A DNA stretch of 64,000 bases from Natronosalvus caseinilyticus. Its GTDB lineage: Archaea > Halobacteriota > Halobacteria > Halobacteriales > Natrialbaceae. Numbering within the stretch: the first letter of the stretch is position 1; each line of letters opens with the position of its first letter. Location: NCBI RefSeq assembly GCF_017357105.1, contig NZ_CP071596.1:2356001-2420000 (forward strand). The letters are read 5' to 3'. The notes beneath the pieces were generated by a model that saw only the letters and a program-made list of their open reading frames with translations, did not search any database and was not told where the DNA came from. The position numbers and the translations under genes were made by a program. Below are positions 17,128 to 25,351 of the stretch, in pieces.

Positions 17128-18450
17128 CTACAGGCCCAAATCGACGGTGTCGTCGCTATCGTCCGTCTCGTTGTCGTCGGTATCGTTCGTCCCGTCGTCG
17201 TCAGCAGTTTCGTTCAGGGTTTCCGTAGTCTCGTCGAGCCCGTCAGTCGTATTTTCGACGGTTTCGTTGGTGGTCGTTTCAGTCTGGTTGATAGTTTCGT
17301 CAGCCGTTTTCGCGACGTGATCCTCGGTTTCCTCGACGGTTTCTTCGGTCTGGTTGCTCGTCTCTTCAACGGTTTCTTCGGTATGGGTTGCAGTTTCCTC
17401 GAGCGTCTCTTCGGTGTGGTTGATGGTGTCGTCCACCGTCTCTTCGGTGTGATTGACCGTTTCCTCGGTGGATTCGATTACCTGCTCGTCGGTGTTTTCT
17501 GGTTCCTCGGCCACCGTTTCGGTCAGATCGCTGGTGGTGTCTTCGGTGTGGTCGACAGTGTCTTTGACCGTCTCCTCAGTGTGGTTTGTCGTTTCGTCGA
17601 CGGTGTCTTCCGTATGCTCTACCGTTTCCTCGGTCGTTTCCTCGAGATGGTCGACGGTGTCGTTGACCGTGTCCTCGGTGTGGTCGACAGTGTCGTTGAT
17701 AGTGTCCTCGGTGTGATCGGTAGTCTCGTCGACCGTGTCTTCGGTTTGATCAGTGGTTTCGTCGACCGTGTCCTCAGTTTGATCAGTGGTTTCGTTGATA
17801 GTGTCCTCGGTGTTGTCGGTAGTCTCGTCGACCGTGTCCTCGGTTTGATCGGTGGTTTCGTCCACTGATTCGTCGTCGCCTACCTCCTCAGTGACGTTGT
17901 CCGTCACGTTACCGGCATCAGTGGAGGTCTCGTTGACCCCGTCCGTGACGTCGTCGGTCGTACTCTCGTTACTGTCCTCTTCGTCGACGTCGAAGCCGCC
18001 AGCACCGGGGACCTCGCTATTCGGGCCGACTTCCACCTGGTAGCCGCTAACCGAGAGTCCTTCCATCGTGATGCCGTCAGCGTTGACGACGACGTTCGTC
18101 TGGTTGGTGTCGAAACACTCGCCCATCTCCGCGAGGCGGTTGAGTCCCTCGTTCTGACGGTCAGTGTGCAACACCAGTGAGGCGTCTGGTTGGGTCTGCT
18201 CGAGTTCGACTCGTCTGTTGTCGTCGAGGTAGATGGTGATGTCGTCGTAGTTCGCCTTCTGGACGAGCACCTGGTTGGTATCGGACGTGAGCTGCTGGGC
18301 ACAGACGGTGCCGCCCTCAATCGAACCGAACTCGACAGTGACGACGTCGCGCTCAGACTCCTGAGCGAGTGCTGGCATCGTCCCCACTCCGGCAGCGACG
18401 CTGCCGAGGACGACCAGCGCTGCGATGACGACTGTGCGCGTTCGGCTCAT
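17128..18450 (-). CDS. Secreted acidic protein with 11-residue repeats and dense N-glycosylation sequons
   Basis: This 440-residue protein has a Sec signal (about 1-30, cleavage after PALAQ), a beta-rich domain (35-150) with two cysteines, and then about 17 repeats from residue 196 to 425. The repeat unit is 11 residues of the type VDETTDQTEDT, with a break near residues 306-325. An 11-residue period is the hendecad spacing seen in LEA-like proteins and right-handed coiled coils. Many units carry N-x-T sequons (NET, NDT, NHT, NQT), so heavy surface glycosylation is plausible. No C-terminal membrane helix is present. It sits between DUF6114 and DUF5518-like genes in one operon. Confidence 0.85.
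   Translation of the reverse strand: MSRTRTVVIAALVVLGSVAAGVGTMPALAQESERDVVTVEFGSIEGGTVCAQQLTSDTNQVLVQKANYDDITIYLDDNRRVELEQTQPDASLVLHTDRQNEGLNRLAEMGECFDTNQTNVVVNADGITMEGLSVSGYQVEVGPNSEVPGAGGFDVDEEDSNESTTDDVTDGVNETSTDAGNVTDNVTEEVGDDESVDETTDQTEDTVDETTDNTEDTINETTDQTEDTVDETTDQTEDTVDETTDHTEDTINDTVDHTEDTVNDTVDHLEETTEETVEHTEDTVDETTNHTEETVKDTVDHTEDTTSDLTETVAEEPENTDEQVIESTEETVNHTEETVDDTINHTEETLEETATHTEETVEETSNQTEETVEETEDHVAKTADETINQTETTTNETVENTTDGLDETTETLNETADDDGTNDTDDNETDDSDDTVDLGL
17190..17865 (-). repeat. 33-base in-frame tandem repeat tract
   Basis: This tract encodes the 11-residue repeats of the secreted protein. Units differ mainly by synonymous or conservative changes, for example Q, N or H at position 7 and D/E swaps, so the array is old enough to have diverged yet keeps its frame and period. 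It is not a CRISPR array: there are no unique spacers. Confidence 0.9.
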
Positions 18451-18490
18451 ACGTCGGTCCGGTCCGCTCGTCGTTCGTGATCAGATCGGT

Positions 18491-19006
18491 TCACTCGTCG
18501 ACACCTCGCTGGGAACGGAGGTCGGTGTGATTGCGCAGTCGTGCAGTCGTCGTGCCGACGACTCGACGGGTGCGCTTGCGCAATCGGCCGACCGCTCTGT
18601 CGACGGTGCTCGGCTCCGACGGCGCCTCTTCATCCCTGGGTTGCCACGCGAGACAGAGGTTTCCGCCGAGGATTCCGAGGAACATTCCGACGAGCAACCC
18701 GCCGAGCGCACCGAACAGCGAGAAGATCGACAGGACGATTCCGACGACGCCGATGACGTCGGAGCTCCCGGGTCGATACAGCGCGAACACGCCCGTCACG
18801 AAGACGAACACGCCGAACATCGCGCCGATGGAGAGAAAGCCTGCCATCTCCCCGCCGATGAAGATGATGTCGGGGAGGATCTGCATCGGAACCCAGGTGA
18901 TGATGATGCCGGCCAGACACAGCAGGATCGCGCCCAGGAACGGACGCTGGACCCGCCACTCGTTGAACCGTGTCCATCGGCTCCTGGAGTCGGTTTCGGT
19001 GGTCAT
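18491..19006 (-). CDS. DUF6114 family membrane protein
   Basis: This 171-residue protein has four hydrophobic helices after a polar start that reaches WTRFNEWRVQRPFLGAILL. That RPF-helix opening, the GFLSIGAMFGVFVFVTG helix, the YRPGSSDVIGVVGIVL loop-helix and the glycine-rich ending before LAWQP match the DUF6114 pattern familiar from Streptomyces. It lies directly after a DUF6230 gene with a 6-base gap, the same pairing seen in actinobacteria. The pair probably forms an envelope complex of unknown function. Confidence 0.85.
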   Translation of the reverse strand: MTTETDSRSRWTRFNEWRVQRPFLGAILLCLAGIIITWVPMQILPDIIFIGGEMAGFLSIGAMFGVFVFVTGVFALYRPGSSDVIGVVGIVLSIFSLFGALGGLLVGMFLGILGGNLCLAWQPRDEEAPSEPSTVDRAVGRLRKRTRRVVGTTTARLRNHTDLRSQRGVDE

Positions 19007-19012
19007 GGATGC

Positions 19013-19621
19013 TTACCCTTCGTAGTAGACGTTCACGTCGAGTCCGGGGAGCGTAATCTCATCGGAGGCCAGGTACACCATGTCGATCTCCGCGTCTTCC
19101 TGGACCATGCCGGGACCTTCACCTTCGACGTTGGTCAGCAGTCCCTCTTCGGGATCGGAGTTGTCACCAGCTGTCTGCTGGAACTGCTGGTTCGGATCGT
19201 CGCTCTGTTGGGCGTTGATGACCTGCCCGTTGAAGGTCGCCGACTCCGCGCTCTGTCCGGTCATCTTGAGATACTGTTCGTTCGCCGTGACGGTATCGTC
19301 GGTAGTGAACTCGATCATCATCGAACCGTCGACTCCGGGAAGCGCATCGAGCGGCTGTTCTCTCGTCAACACGAGCCCGTCGATCTCGACGCCTCGCTGC
19401 TCGACGACGACGACCGGCGTTGTCCCCTCGTCACTCTCGCCGACGCCTGGATAGAGGAGGAACTCCTCGGATCTGATCTCGTCGGCTTCGACGGTGAATC
19501 CGCCGGCACCGGCGAGCGGTGCGGCGTAGGCCGTCCCCGACGAAAGCACGATGAGGCCGACCAGCGCGACGACGAAAAACGATGCTCCGGTTCCCGTCAG
19601 TAGTCGTTTTTTATTGTACAT
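19013..19621 (-). CDS. DUF6230 family secreted protein
   Basis: This 202-residue protein has one N-terminal hydrophobic helix (about 10-35) ending in GTAYA, then an all-beta domain. The AGAGGFTVEADEI opening, a central section rich in Gln/Asn, and the closing LPGLDVNVYYEG strand follow the DUF6230 layout known from Streptomyces. ATG 19621 (MYNKKRLL) is preferred to the GTG at 19636. It begins a four-gene operon with DUF6114, the repeat protein and the DUF5518-like protein. Confidence 0.85.
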   Translation of the reverse strand: MYNKKRLLTGTGASFFVVALVGLIVLSSGTAYAAPLAGAGGFTVEADEIRSEEFLLYPGVGESDEGTTPVVVVEQRGVEIDGLVLTREQPLDALPGVDGSMMIEFTTDDTVTANEQYLKMTGQSAESATFNGQVINAQQSDDPNQQFQQTAGDNSDPEEGLLTNVEGEGPGMVQEDAEIDMVYLASDEITLPGLDVNVYYEG

Positions 19622-19887
19622 CGTCTTCTTCGTCACTGAATGCGTTCCCCGCCCACGTCGACTGCCGCAGGAGTGGCTGTACGACCTCGGTTCTGGCTCG
19701 GTTGGTGGACTGCGTCATCAATCATGACACAAGACCACGCTTCACACTATCACATATGATCTTTCCTCCTTGTATCCCGGGATATTTTTATACGGATCGA
19801 TAATATTCACTTTTTCTTACATGGATTGATGCCGATGAATCACCGCACAAGATGTAGATGCGGCATAGAACTGAGCGCCCGACGCAA

Positions 19888-19895
19888 TATAAATA
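19888..19895 (+). promoter_or_regulatory. TATA box of the methyltransferase gene
   Basis: TATAAATA lies 53-60 bases ahead of ATG 19948, which predicts a transcript with a leader of about 30 bases. It lies downstream of the first in-frame ATG at 19858, excluding that longer start. Confidence 0.6.
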
Positions 19896-19947
19896 CGCTC
19901 GCAAACGCGGGAGAACGACTATCGGATCGAACCGTGCGTATGGGAGC

Positions 19948-20796
19948 ATGCATCTGAACTCGTTCGACGGCGAAATCGTCGACTTTTACAACGATACCGC
20001 GTGGGAGTACCGGTTTTTCTGGAGCGACGTCAACCTCCACTACGGCTTCTACGACGACGAGCACACGACTCACTCGGAAGCCATGACCAACTCGAATAGC
20101 GTCTACGCCGACAAACTCGAGGTCGATGAGACGGACACGGTCCTGGACGTCGGCACCGGGCGCGGCGGGTTCCCGGTACACGTCGCCGACGAGTACGGCG
20201 CCGAGGTCCACGGAATCGACCTCAGCCCGCTCCACGTCTCGGAGGCCAGAGAAAACGCGCGCGAACGCGGCGTCTCGGAGCGCGCCACGTTCAGCGTCGG
20301 CGACTACCACGAGATTCCGTACCCCGACGACACCTTCGATGCCGTCTCGGGGATCGAAACGGTGTGTCACTCCGGGCAAAAACACCGTGTTCTCGAGGAG
20401 ATCCGTCGCGTCCTCAAACCGGGCGGCCGGCTCATGATCGCCGACGGATACATGAGCCGAACCGAACTGACGCCTCCCGAAGTGGAGACGTTACGAACGG
20501 TTCTCGACGGGTGGGCCGTTCCGGAACTCGCTCACATCAGCGAGTTTCGAGAGCGACTTGAGGAACTGGGGTTCACGGACGTCACGTTCGACGACCACTA
20601 CGACCGGATCATCCCCTCGTCCCGTCGCCAGTGGTGGCTCTCGCTCGGCGTTACGCCCCTTCTCAAAGTCGCCTCGGCGCTCGGGATCAAAAACGAGTCC
20701 TCGGTCGACCAGGGGATAACGCTCTACCACCAGCGCGAGATTATCGAGCGCGGAATCGCCGTCCACGGCGATTTCACCGCCGAACTCCCTTCATAA
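19948..20796 (+). CDS. SAM-dependent methyltransferase, class I, UbiE/sterol-type
   Basis: This 282-residue protein has motif I VLDVGTGRGGFPVHVADEYG near residue 65, an acidic motif II (HGIDLSPLHV), the IPYPDDTFDAVSGIETV motif and the post-motif LKPGGRLMIADGY. The N-terminal FYNDTAWEYRFFWSDVNLHYGFYD stretch and C-terminal membrane-associating helices resemble tocopherol/sterol C-methyltransferases and other lipid methylases. The acceptor is probably an isoprenoid lipid, but this is inference. It stands alone, ahead of a Bat-type regulator. Confidence 0.9.
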   Translation: MHLNSFDGEIVDFYNDTAWEYRFFWSDVNLHYGFYDDEHTTHSEAMTNSNSVYADKLEVDETDTVLDVGTGRGGFPVHVADEYGAEVHGIDLSPLHVSEARENARERGVSERATFSVGDYHEIPYPDDTFDAVSGIETVCHSGQKHRVLEEIRRVLKPGGRLMIADGYMSRTELTPPEVETLRTVLDGWAVPELAHISEFRERLEELGFTDVTFDDHYDRIIPSSRRQWWLSLGVTPLLKVASALGIKNESSVDQGITLYHQREIIERGIAVHGDFTAELPS

Positions 20797-20876
20797 TGCG
20801 GGTATTCGTGTGGCATATCCGGAGCACCAGCAGTGAGCGAGACGACGGTCGCAGCGATCGTTTCACTCGACTGTAA

Positions 20877-20890
20877 TCGGTTCTTCAACC
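20877..20890. terminator. Possible hairpin after the methyltransferase gene
   Basis: CGGTT-CTTC-AACCG forms a short perfect stem about 85 bases after the stop. It is not followed by a clear T-run, so termination is only a suggestion. Confidence 0.25.
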
Positions 20891-20959
20891 GTGATACCGG
20901 ACGATTACTGTGAGAATCGTTATCAAGAAGTACCCCCACAATGAGGGGACCTTCGTGAG

Positions 20960-21610
20960 ATGAGATACGCAAAATGCATCATTATCTCCGACGACGAGGG
21001 GTTACATCCGGTCGATCAACGGATCGCCGACCACCCCGACGTCACACGAGAACTCCTGCACAACGTCAACCTGCTCGCCGACGATACCATCGTGACCCTC
21101 TACGAACTCTCGGGTAATCGGGACGCCCTCGAGTCGATCCTGGACGAATCGTCGAAGGTCCTGAACTACCAGCTCTCGGGCGCCGGCGACGAGATTCACG
21201 CGTACATCCACGTCGATGCCGACGAGCGACTCGTGCAACTGTTGACCGTGATTCGAACGTTCGAGTTCATCTTCGATACGCCGCTCGAGTACACGCGGCG
21301 GGGCGGCCTTCGCGTGACGGTGATCGGCGACGTCGGGAGCTTTCAGAAGGCGCTTCCGGACATTCCCGACGGGATTCGGCTCAAACTCCTCAAGACGGGC
21401 ACCTACGAACCGAACACCGACCGCCTGTTCTCACAGCTCACGGAGCGACAACAGGAGATTCTTCAGACGGCGGTCGACATGGGGTACTACGACGTCCCGC
21501 GGAACGCGACCCACGAGGCGATCGGCGAGGAACTCGACTGTGCTGGGGGAACGGTTGGCGGCCACCTTCGAAAGATTGAGGCGAAGATTCTCACGCAGAT
21601 TATACCCTGA
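20960..21610 (+). CDS. Bat-type HTH_10 transcriptional regulator
   Basis: This 216-residue protein belongs to the haloarchaeal bacterio-opsin-activator group. A sensor-like alpha/beta domain (1-150) precedes the C-terminal HTH_10: LTERQQEILQTAVDMGYYDVPRNATHEAIGEELDC near residues 163-200, then GGTVGGHLRKIEAKIL. It has no PAS, GAF or receiver domain, so the signal is unclear. It lies next to the methyltransferase gene in the same direction but about 160 bases away. Confidence 0.9.
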   Translation: MRYAKCIIISDDEGLHPVDQRIADHPDVTRELLHNVNLLADDTIVTLYELSGNRDALESILDESSKVLNYQLSGAGDEIHAYIHVDADERLVQLLTVIRTFEFIFDTPLEYTRRGGLRVTVIGDVGSFQKALPDIPDGIRLKLLKTGTYEPNTDRLFSQLTERQQEILQTAVDMGYYDVPRNATHEAIGEELDCAGGTVGGHLRKIEAKILTQIIP

Positions 21611-21667
21611 AGTCGGCGACTCGAGCCGGAAGCGCGGAGACAGTGGTCTGACGGTGATGTGCGGTCA

Positions 21668-21731
21668 GGCTCTGTTGGATCCCTCAAAATTTGATAGGAA
21701 TGGCGTGCAAGATATAGAGGATGGATGCAGC
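21668..21731 (+). mobile_element. L-type cassette end (left end of cassette 1)
   Basis: The end begins GGCTCTGTTGGATCCCTCAA and continues to TTGATAGGAAT, followed by the L-type inner sequence GGCGTGCAAGATATAGAGG. The 8 bases before it are TGCGGTCA; the 8 bases after the R end at 28281 are TGCGGTCG, a near-perfect direct repeat. Other L ends are near 23100, 27068 and 32342. Confidence 0.75.
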
Positions 21732-21787
21732 ACGGTACCTTCGTTTTTCACACAATCAGGACCGAACCAACCGGCACATACAGCTGC

Positions 21788-22177
21788 TTAGTTATCGTTC
21801 TGGGACTGCTGGTTCCAAAGTAACTCGTCCTCGGATGGAGCAGGGTTATCCGCCGTCGAATCAGCCGAAGTGTCGAACCGGAGAATTGCATAGAAGAGCA
21901 GCCCGAGTCCAGCCGCGAACAAGAGGTCTTCACTGACCTGAAGGAGTAAGATTTCGGTGAACGTCAAGCGATACTCGACTGACATCCAGAGTAAGTAGAC
22001 CGGGTCAACGAGCGTCCCCAGGACGATCAGGCCGAATCCCAGGGTGGCAAACCGATACGACGCCTGATCGCTGTTTCGTCGATACGCGAGGAAACTCAGC
22101 GCGGTCAAGAGACTCCCGACTGCGACTGCCCCGATGTTGCTGAAGACGTACGCCCACAATTCCAGCGTGCTATCCAT
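21788..22177 (-). CDS. DUF7521-like three-helix membrane protein
   Basis: This 129-residue protein has about four hydrophobic segments. It begins MDSTLELWAYVFSNIGAVAVG and ends with a charged tail, DELLWNQQSQNDN. Small membrane proteins of the DUF7521 type commonly follow DUF7344 winged-helix genes in haloarchaea, as here, where the two overlap by 8 bases. The pair probably acts as a membrane sensor plus regulator, but no signal is known. ATG 22177 is preferred to the longer frame because it gives that overlap. It is carried inside cassette 1. Confidence 0.75.
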   Translation of the reverse strand: MDSTLELWAYVFSNIGAVAVGSLLTALSFLAYRRNSDQASYRFATLGFGLIVLGTLVDPVYLLWMSVEYRLTFTEILLLQVSEDLLFAAGLGLLFYAILRFDTSADSTADNPAPSEDELLWNQQSQNDN

Positions 22178-22928
22178 AGTATGGATTGTTCCAGAAGTGA
22201 GGCCAGTCTGCCTTGCTATTCGTTCCCCGACTCGCCTGCTGGTAGGAGTCAGCCAGCCCATTTAAGAATCCGTCCAGTTTCTCAACAGCGGAGTCGTCAC
22301 GTTCGAAGACGATCGCGAAGATCCGCTCGAGCACGGGATGATCGTTGTAAGAGACGTCACCAGTCGCGGGGTCAAAATCGATGACGTCGACCTCGTCGAG
22401 GGTCGGAAGATGCACGTGGTGCAACAAGAGGCCGATCTCCTCGGCTGACGGTAACTCATGATCAACCGTTACTGGCAGACGGTGGCGGATTTCGTGTGCC
22501 AGTTCGGTTCGCGACTTCGTCTGTTCGGCTTCGAGAACGGTCAGCGTAATCCGACGATATTCGTGGGAAAGCGCTGAAAGTATCGCATCCACATCGCCGG
22601 CGTTGATCTTGAGCAACCGTTCGAACCGTGGGTCATCGAGCGCCGGGTGCGTCGCAATTTGGACGACGTCATCATCTTCTTTCCACGAAATGAAGCCTGC
22701 ATCCTCCAGTGCTGGCAGATGAACGTGGGTGAGTTGCACCTGCATCGCCTCGAGCTCTGGTGTATCGAGCGACGACCTCCCCTGCTCCGTGGCAGCAAGG
22801 TAGGCGGTGAGTTGCTTCACGGAGAGCGTCGACCCCCACCTGTTTAGGGCGAGAAGGCACTCGCGTCGGTGACGGGACGCGATACACTCGAGCGTTGGAT
22901 TCCGCAAATGGGTGCCACTCTCTGTCAT
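22170..22928 (-). CDS. DUF7344-type tandem winged-helix regulator
   Basis: This 252-residue protein contains two copies of the haloarchaeal winged-helix unit. The first (10-105) has CIASRHRRECLLALNRWG and QVQLTHVHLPALEDAGFISW; the second (115-205) has ALSHEYRRITLTVLEAEQ and LLLHHVHLPTLDEVDVIDFD. The repeated HVHLP-LxxxxVI helix-wing is the recognition module. ATG 22928 is used. It is the first gene of a two-gene unit in cassette 1 with the membrane protein that follows. Confidence 0.85.
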   Translation of the reverse strand: MTESGTHLRNPTLECIASRHRRECLLALNRWGSTLSVKQLTAYLAATEQGRSSLDTPELEAMQVQLTHVHLPALEDAGFISWKEDDDVVQIATHPALDDPRFERLLKINAGDVDAILSALSHEYRRITLTVLEAEQTKSRTELAHEIRHRLPVTVDHELPSAEEIGLLLHHVHLPTLDEVDVIDFDPATGDVSYNDHPVLERIFAIVFERDDSAVEKLDGFLNGLADSYQQASRGTNSKADWPHFWNNPYYG

Positions 22929-23045
22929 CACTCTACCACTCAGTTCCGACGGCTAAATAGCGTTGTCACAGGATAGCTATACCTTCACGCTGAACCACTC
23001 GTTGTCCCTCCTGGACTGATCGTTCACCACTTAGCAAATCGGGCC

Positions 23046-23100
23046 AGACCACGTGCCACATTCGCGCTCTGTATTTTGCAGAGCCTCGACTAACTACCGA
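23046..23100 (-). mobile_element. R-type cassette end, eroded (right end of cassette 1)
   Basis: On the minus strand the inner R signature TACAGAGCGCGAATGTGGCACG is clear and matches the intact R ends at 25842-25909 and 28208-28281. The outer 31 bases are degraded. It meets the L-type end of the next cassette back to back. Confidence 0.6.
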
Positions 23101-23140
23101 ACTGTTGTCAAAAACGGCATGCAAGATACAGAAGTGAGAT
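23100..23140 (+). mobile_element. L-type cassette end, eroded (left end of cassette 2)
   Basis: ACTGTTG-TCAAAA-ACGGCATGCAAGATACAGAAG matches the L end at 21668 with internal deletions; the best-kept part is GGCATGCAAGATACAGA. It abuts the R end of cassette 1, so the two cassettes are adjacent. Confidence 0.55.
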
Positions 23141-23226
23141 ACAGACAACAGCCTCGTTCCGACCCGTAGGCGTAGCAAGACGCAGAGTATCGGTTCTACT
23201 CACCGCTGTAATCGGCAATGATCATC

Positions 23227-23664
23227 CTATTCGACTGCAACTACCGCTTCGAGCGTCACCGATGCGCCTCCGAGAAGGTCACAAACACCGACCGTCGTTC
23301 GTGCTGGATAGACGTCTTGAAAGTGTTGCTCGTACACCGCGTTCATCTCGTCATACGCATCCATATCGGCTACGTATATCGTGATCTGAAGCACGTCATC
23401 AGGGCTTCGTCCCTGGTCGGTCAGTTTCACTTCGAGGTTGTTCAAGCACAGTTCCATCTGCTCCGCTGGAGAGAGATGCTGTTGAATTTCGCCATCTTTC
23501 TCTGGTAACTGCCCTTCAAGGAAGAGGAGATCAGATTCACCGGTTCTTTTGCCGAATGCACCGGTGAATTTCGTCCCTTCACGCTGGCGACGAGTGGTAC
23601 TACTTGCACGAGAAACAGTTTTGGAATCGTCGGATACCGATCGTGTGGCAGATTTATGCGACAT
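23227..23664 (-). CDS. RidA/YjgF-family enamine/imine deaminase-like protein
   Basis: This protein of about 145 residues has a RidA domain over its last 100 residues: LLFLEGQLPEKDG, then DVLQITIYVADMDAYDEMNAVYE and the PARTTVGVCDLLGGA motif with the conserved substrate-binding Arg. The final LEAVVAVE strand is typical. RidA proteins hydrolyse reactive 2-aminoacrylate imines in the cytoplasm. The basic Ser/Thr-rich extension at the N-terminus is unusual, and the true start could be later than ATG 23664. It is divergent from arsR inside the same cassette. Confidence 0.85.
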   Translation of the reverse strand: MSHKSATRSVSDDSKTVSRASSTTRRQREGTKFTGAFGKRTGESDLLFLEGQLPEKDGEIQQHLSPAEQMELCLNNLEVKLTDQGRSPDDVLQITIYVADMDAYDEMNAVYEQHFQDVYPARTTVGVCDLLGGASVTLEAVVAVE

Positions 23665-23760
23665 TATAATTGAATTTCTACTCAATCTACTTAGCTCCTT
23701 GGACCAGGATAATGCGTTTATATCCCATGAAAAGCCACTATATTCGGATCAATCGGAATC

Positions 23761-23770
23761 TATAATTGAA
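23761..23770 (+). promoter_or_regulatory. Promoter/possible operator of the arsenic operon
   Basis: TATAATTGAA ends 22 bases ahead of the arsR start; the same 10-mer recurs at 23665-23674 across the ridA start codon. Just upstream, TTCGGATCAATCGGAA is an imperfect dyad that could be the ArsR operator. Confidence 0.45.
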
Positions 23771-23791
23771 CTAGTGCTCAAGTCTTTGGTG

Positions 23792-24184
23792 ATGGCTCAG
23801 GCGACGGACAGACTCAAGCGGTACCTCGAGGACGAACTCGGGGAGTGTCGTAGCGAAGACGTCGAACAGCGACTGGATGAACTGGGCACACTCGAAGCAG
23901 CGATCGGCTCGGCTCAGGTCGAAGCCGAACTGAACTTACTGTCGGCACTCGCCAACGAGACGCGCTACACACTCGTGCGGGTTCTCGTCGCTGCTGAGGC
24001 AGAACTCTGCGTGTGTGAACTCAATGCGGTCGTTGACGTCACTGAAAGCGGGCTCAGCCACGCGCTCTCGAACCTGGTTGATGCCGGACTCGTCGAGAGT
24101 CGGAAAGATGGCCGATGGAAGAAGTATAGAGCGACGAATCGCGCTGTTGCACTCGTCACTCTCGTGGAGGGATGCGTCGAATGA
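23792..24184 (+). CDS. arsR: ArsR-family metalloregulator
   Basis: This 130-residue winged-helix repressor carries the metal-sensing motif ELCVCEL (Cys-Val-Cys) on the first helix of the DNA-binding domain, the type-1 ArsR site that binds As(III)/Sb(III). The recognition helix is [21 protein letters not shown]. An N-terminal coiled segment of about 45 residues precedes the domain. Its stop overlaps the acr3 start (ATGA), so the two are co-translated. It should release the operator when arsenite binds. Confidence 0.93.
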   Translation: MAQATDRLKRYLEDELGECRSEDVEQRLDELGTLEAAIGSAQVEAELNLLSALANETRYTLVRVLVAAEAELCVCELNAVVDVTESGLSHALSNLVDAGLVESRKDGRWKKYRATNRAVALVTLVEGCVE

Positions 24185-25335
24185 CCGACGCCGTACACAA
24201 CCATGGGCCGAACTGCTCGTGTGAAAGTTGCGGTGATCCACGGTCGATGGATTTCCTGGATAAGTATCTCACCGTCTGGATCTTCGGCGCGATGGCGATC
24301 GGGATCGGGTTCGGTTACTTTGCCCCGAGGAGTGCTGAAACGGTGAGCGAACTCCCGCTCGTCGAGATTGGTTTGATCGTGATGATGTATCCGCCGCTGG
24401 CGAAAGTGAATTACGGACAGCTGCCAACGGTATTTCGTAATTGGCGCGTGCTCGGATTGAGTCTGATTCAGAATTGGCTCATTGGACCGACGCTCATGTT
24501 CGTCCTCGCGATCGTCTTCTTCAGCGGTGCGTTCTTCGGACTCCCTGCCCGCCCCGAGTTCTTCCTTGGATTGATCTTCATCGGGATGGCGCGCTGTATC
24601 GCCATGGTCCTCGTCTGGAACGAACTCGCGGAGGGGTCGAACGAGTACGCCGCGGGGCTGGTCGCGTTCAATAGCATCTTCCAGATTCTCACCTACGGGG
24701 TGTACATCTGGTTCTTCGCGATGTTCCTCCCACCGCTCCTGGGTATGGAGTCTCTGGTCGCCGACGTCACGATTACGACGATGCAAGTGTTCGAAGCGAT
24801 TGCACTCTTCCTCGGCGTTCCGTTTGCTGCGGGGATTCTGACCCGCTACGTGGGTGTCAGGCGAAAGGGTGAGGACTGGTATTCGGAGAGGTTCATCCCG
24901 ACGATCAGCCCGCTGACGCTGATCGCACTCCTGTTTACCGTCGTCATCATGTTCTCGACGCAGGGAGAGAACATCATCGCCGCCCCGATGGACGTCGCCT
25001 GGATCGCGGTTCCGCTCACGATCTACTTCGTGATTATGTTTCTCGTGAGTTTTGCCATGGGCCGCGGAATCGGTGCTGACTACTCGACGACGACCGCGAT
25101 CGGGTTTACCGCTGCATCGAACAACTTCGAACTCGCTATCGCGGTCGCCATCGCCGTGTTCGGGATTGGGTCCGGCGTCGCGTTTACGACCGTGGTCGGC
25201 CCACTGATCGAAGTGCCCGTCCTCCTGGCTCTCGTTCACGTCGCGCTGTACTTCCAACGAACGTTCGACTGGGACCGCTTCGACGCGGGTCACCTCGTCG
25301 ATCGATCGGGACCAACTATACCAGAAGACGACTAA
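24181..25335 (+). CDS. acr3: Arsenite efflux pump Acr3
   Basis: This 384-residue membrane protein has ten helices and the ACR3 family hallmark [18 protein letters not shown] with the essential Cys139. Further family stretches include [13 protein letters not shown] and [21 protein letters not shown]. The first 20 residues add a Cys/His-rich patch ([12 protein letters not shown]) that may bind metal; such an extension is not needed for transport. It exports arsenite using the proton motive force. It is co-translated with arsR and followed 16 bases later by arsC. Confidence 0.95.
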   Translation: MTDAVHNHGPNCSCESCGDPRSMDFLDKYLTVWIFGAMAIGIGFGYFAPRSAETVSELPLVEIGLIVMMYPPLAKVNYGQLPTVFRNWRVLGLSLIQNWLIGPTLMFVLAIVFFSGAFFGLPARPEFFLGLIFIGMARCIAMVLVWNELAEGSNEYAAGLVAFNSIFQILTYGVYIWFFAMFLPPLLGMESLVADVTITTMQVFEAIALFLGVPFAAGILTRYVGVRRKGEDWYSERFIPTISPLTLIALLFTVVIMFSTQGENIIAAPMDVAWIAVPLTIYFVIMFLVSFAMGRGIGADYSTTTAIGFTAASNNFELAIAVAIAVFGIGSGVAFTTVVGPLIEVPVLLALVHVALYFQRTFDWDRFDAGHLVDRSGPTIPEDD

Positions 25336-25351
25336 TCACGATCGAACCACC

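Noticed and set aside
17190-17865. Possible CRISPR array
   Set aside because: The 33-base units are contiguous, in frame with a protein, and have no unique spacers or leader.
17059-17868. Plus-strand frame of 269 codons rich in Val/Phe/Gly across the repeat tract
   Set aside because: It is the exact antisense of the hendecad-repeat gene, and its periodicity is inherited from that gene.
18425-19603. Plus-strand frame of 392 codons opposite DUF6114/DUF6230
   Set aside because: The opposite strand has clear family matches and operon spacing; this frame is Asp/Glu/Arg-rich antisense.
23965-25293. Minus-strand frame of 442 codons over the arsenic operon
   Set aside because: It is antisense to arsR and acr3, whose motifs ([18 protein letters not shown]) are unmistakable; the antisense product is Arg/Asp/Glu/His-rich with no family.
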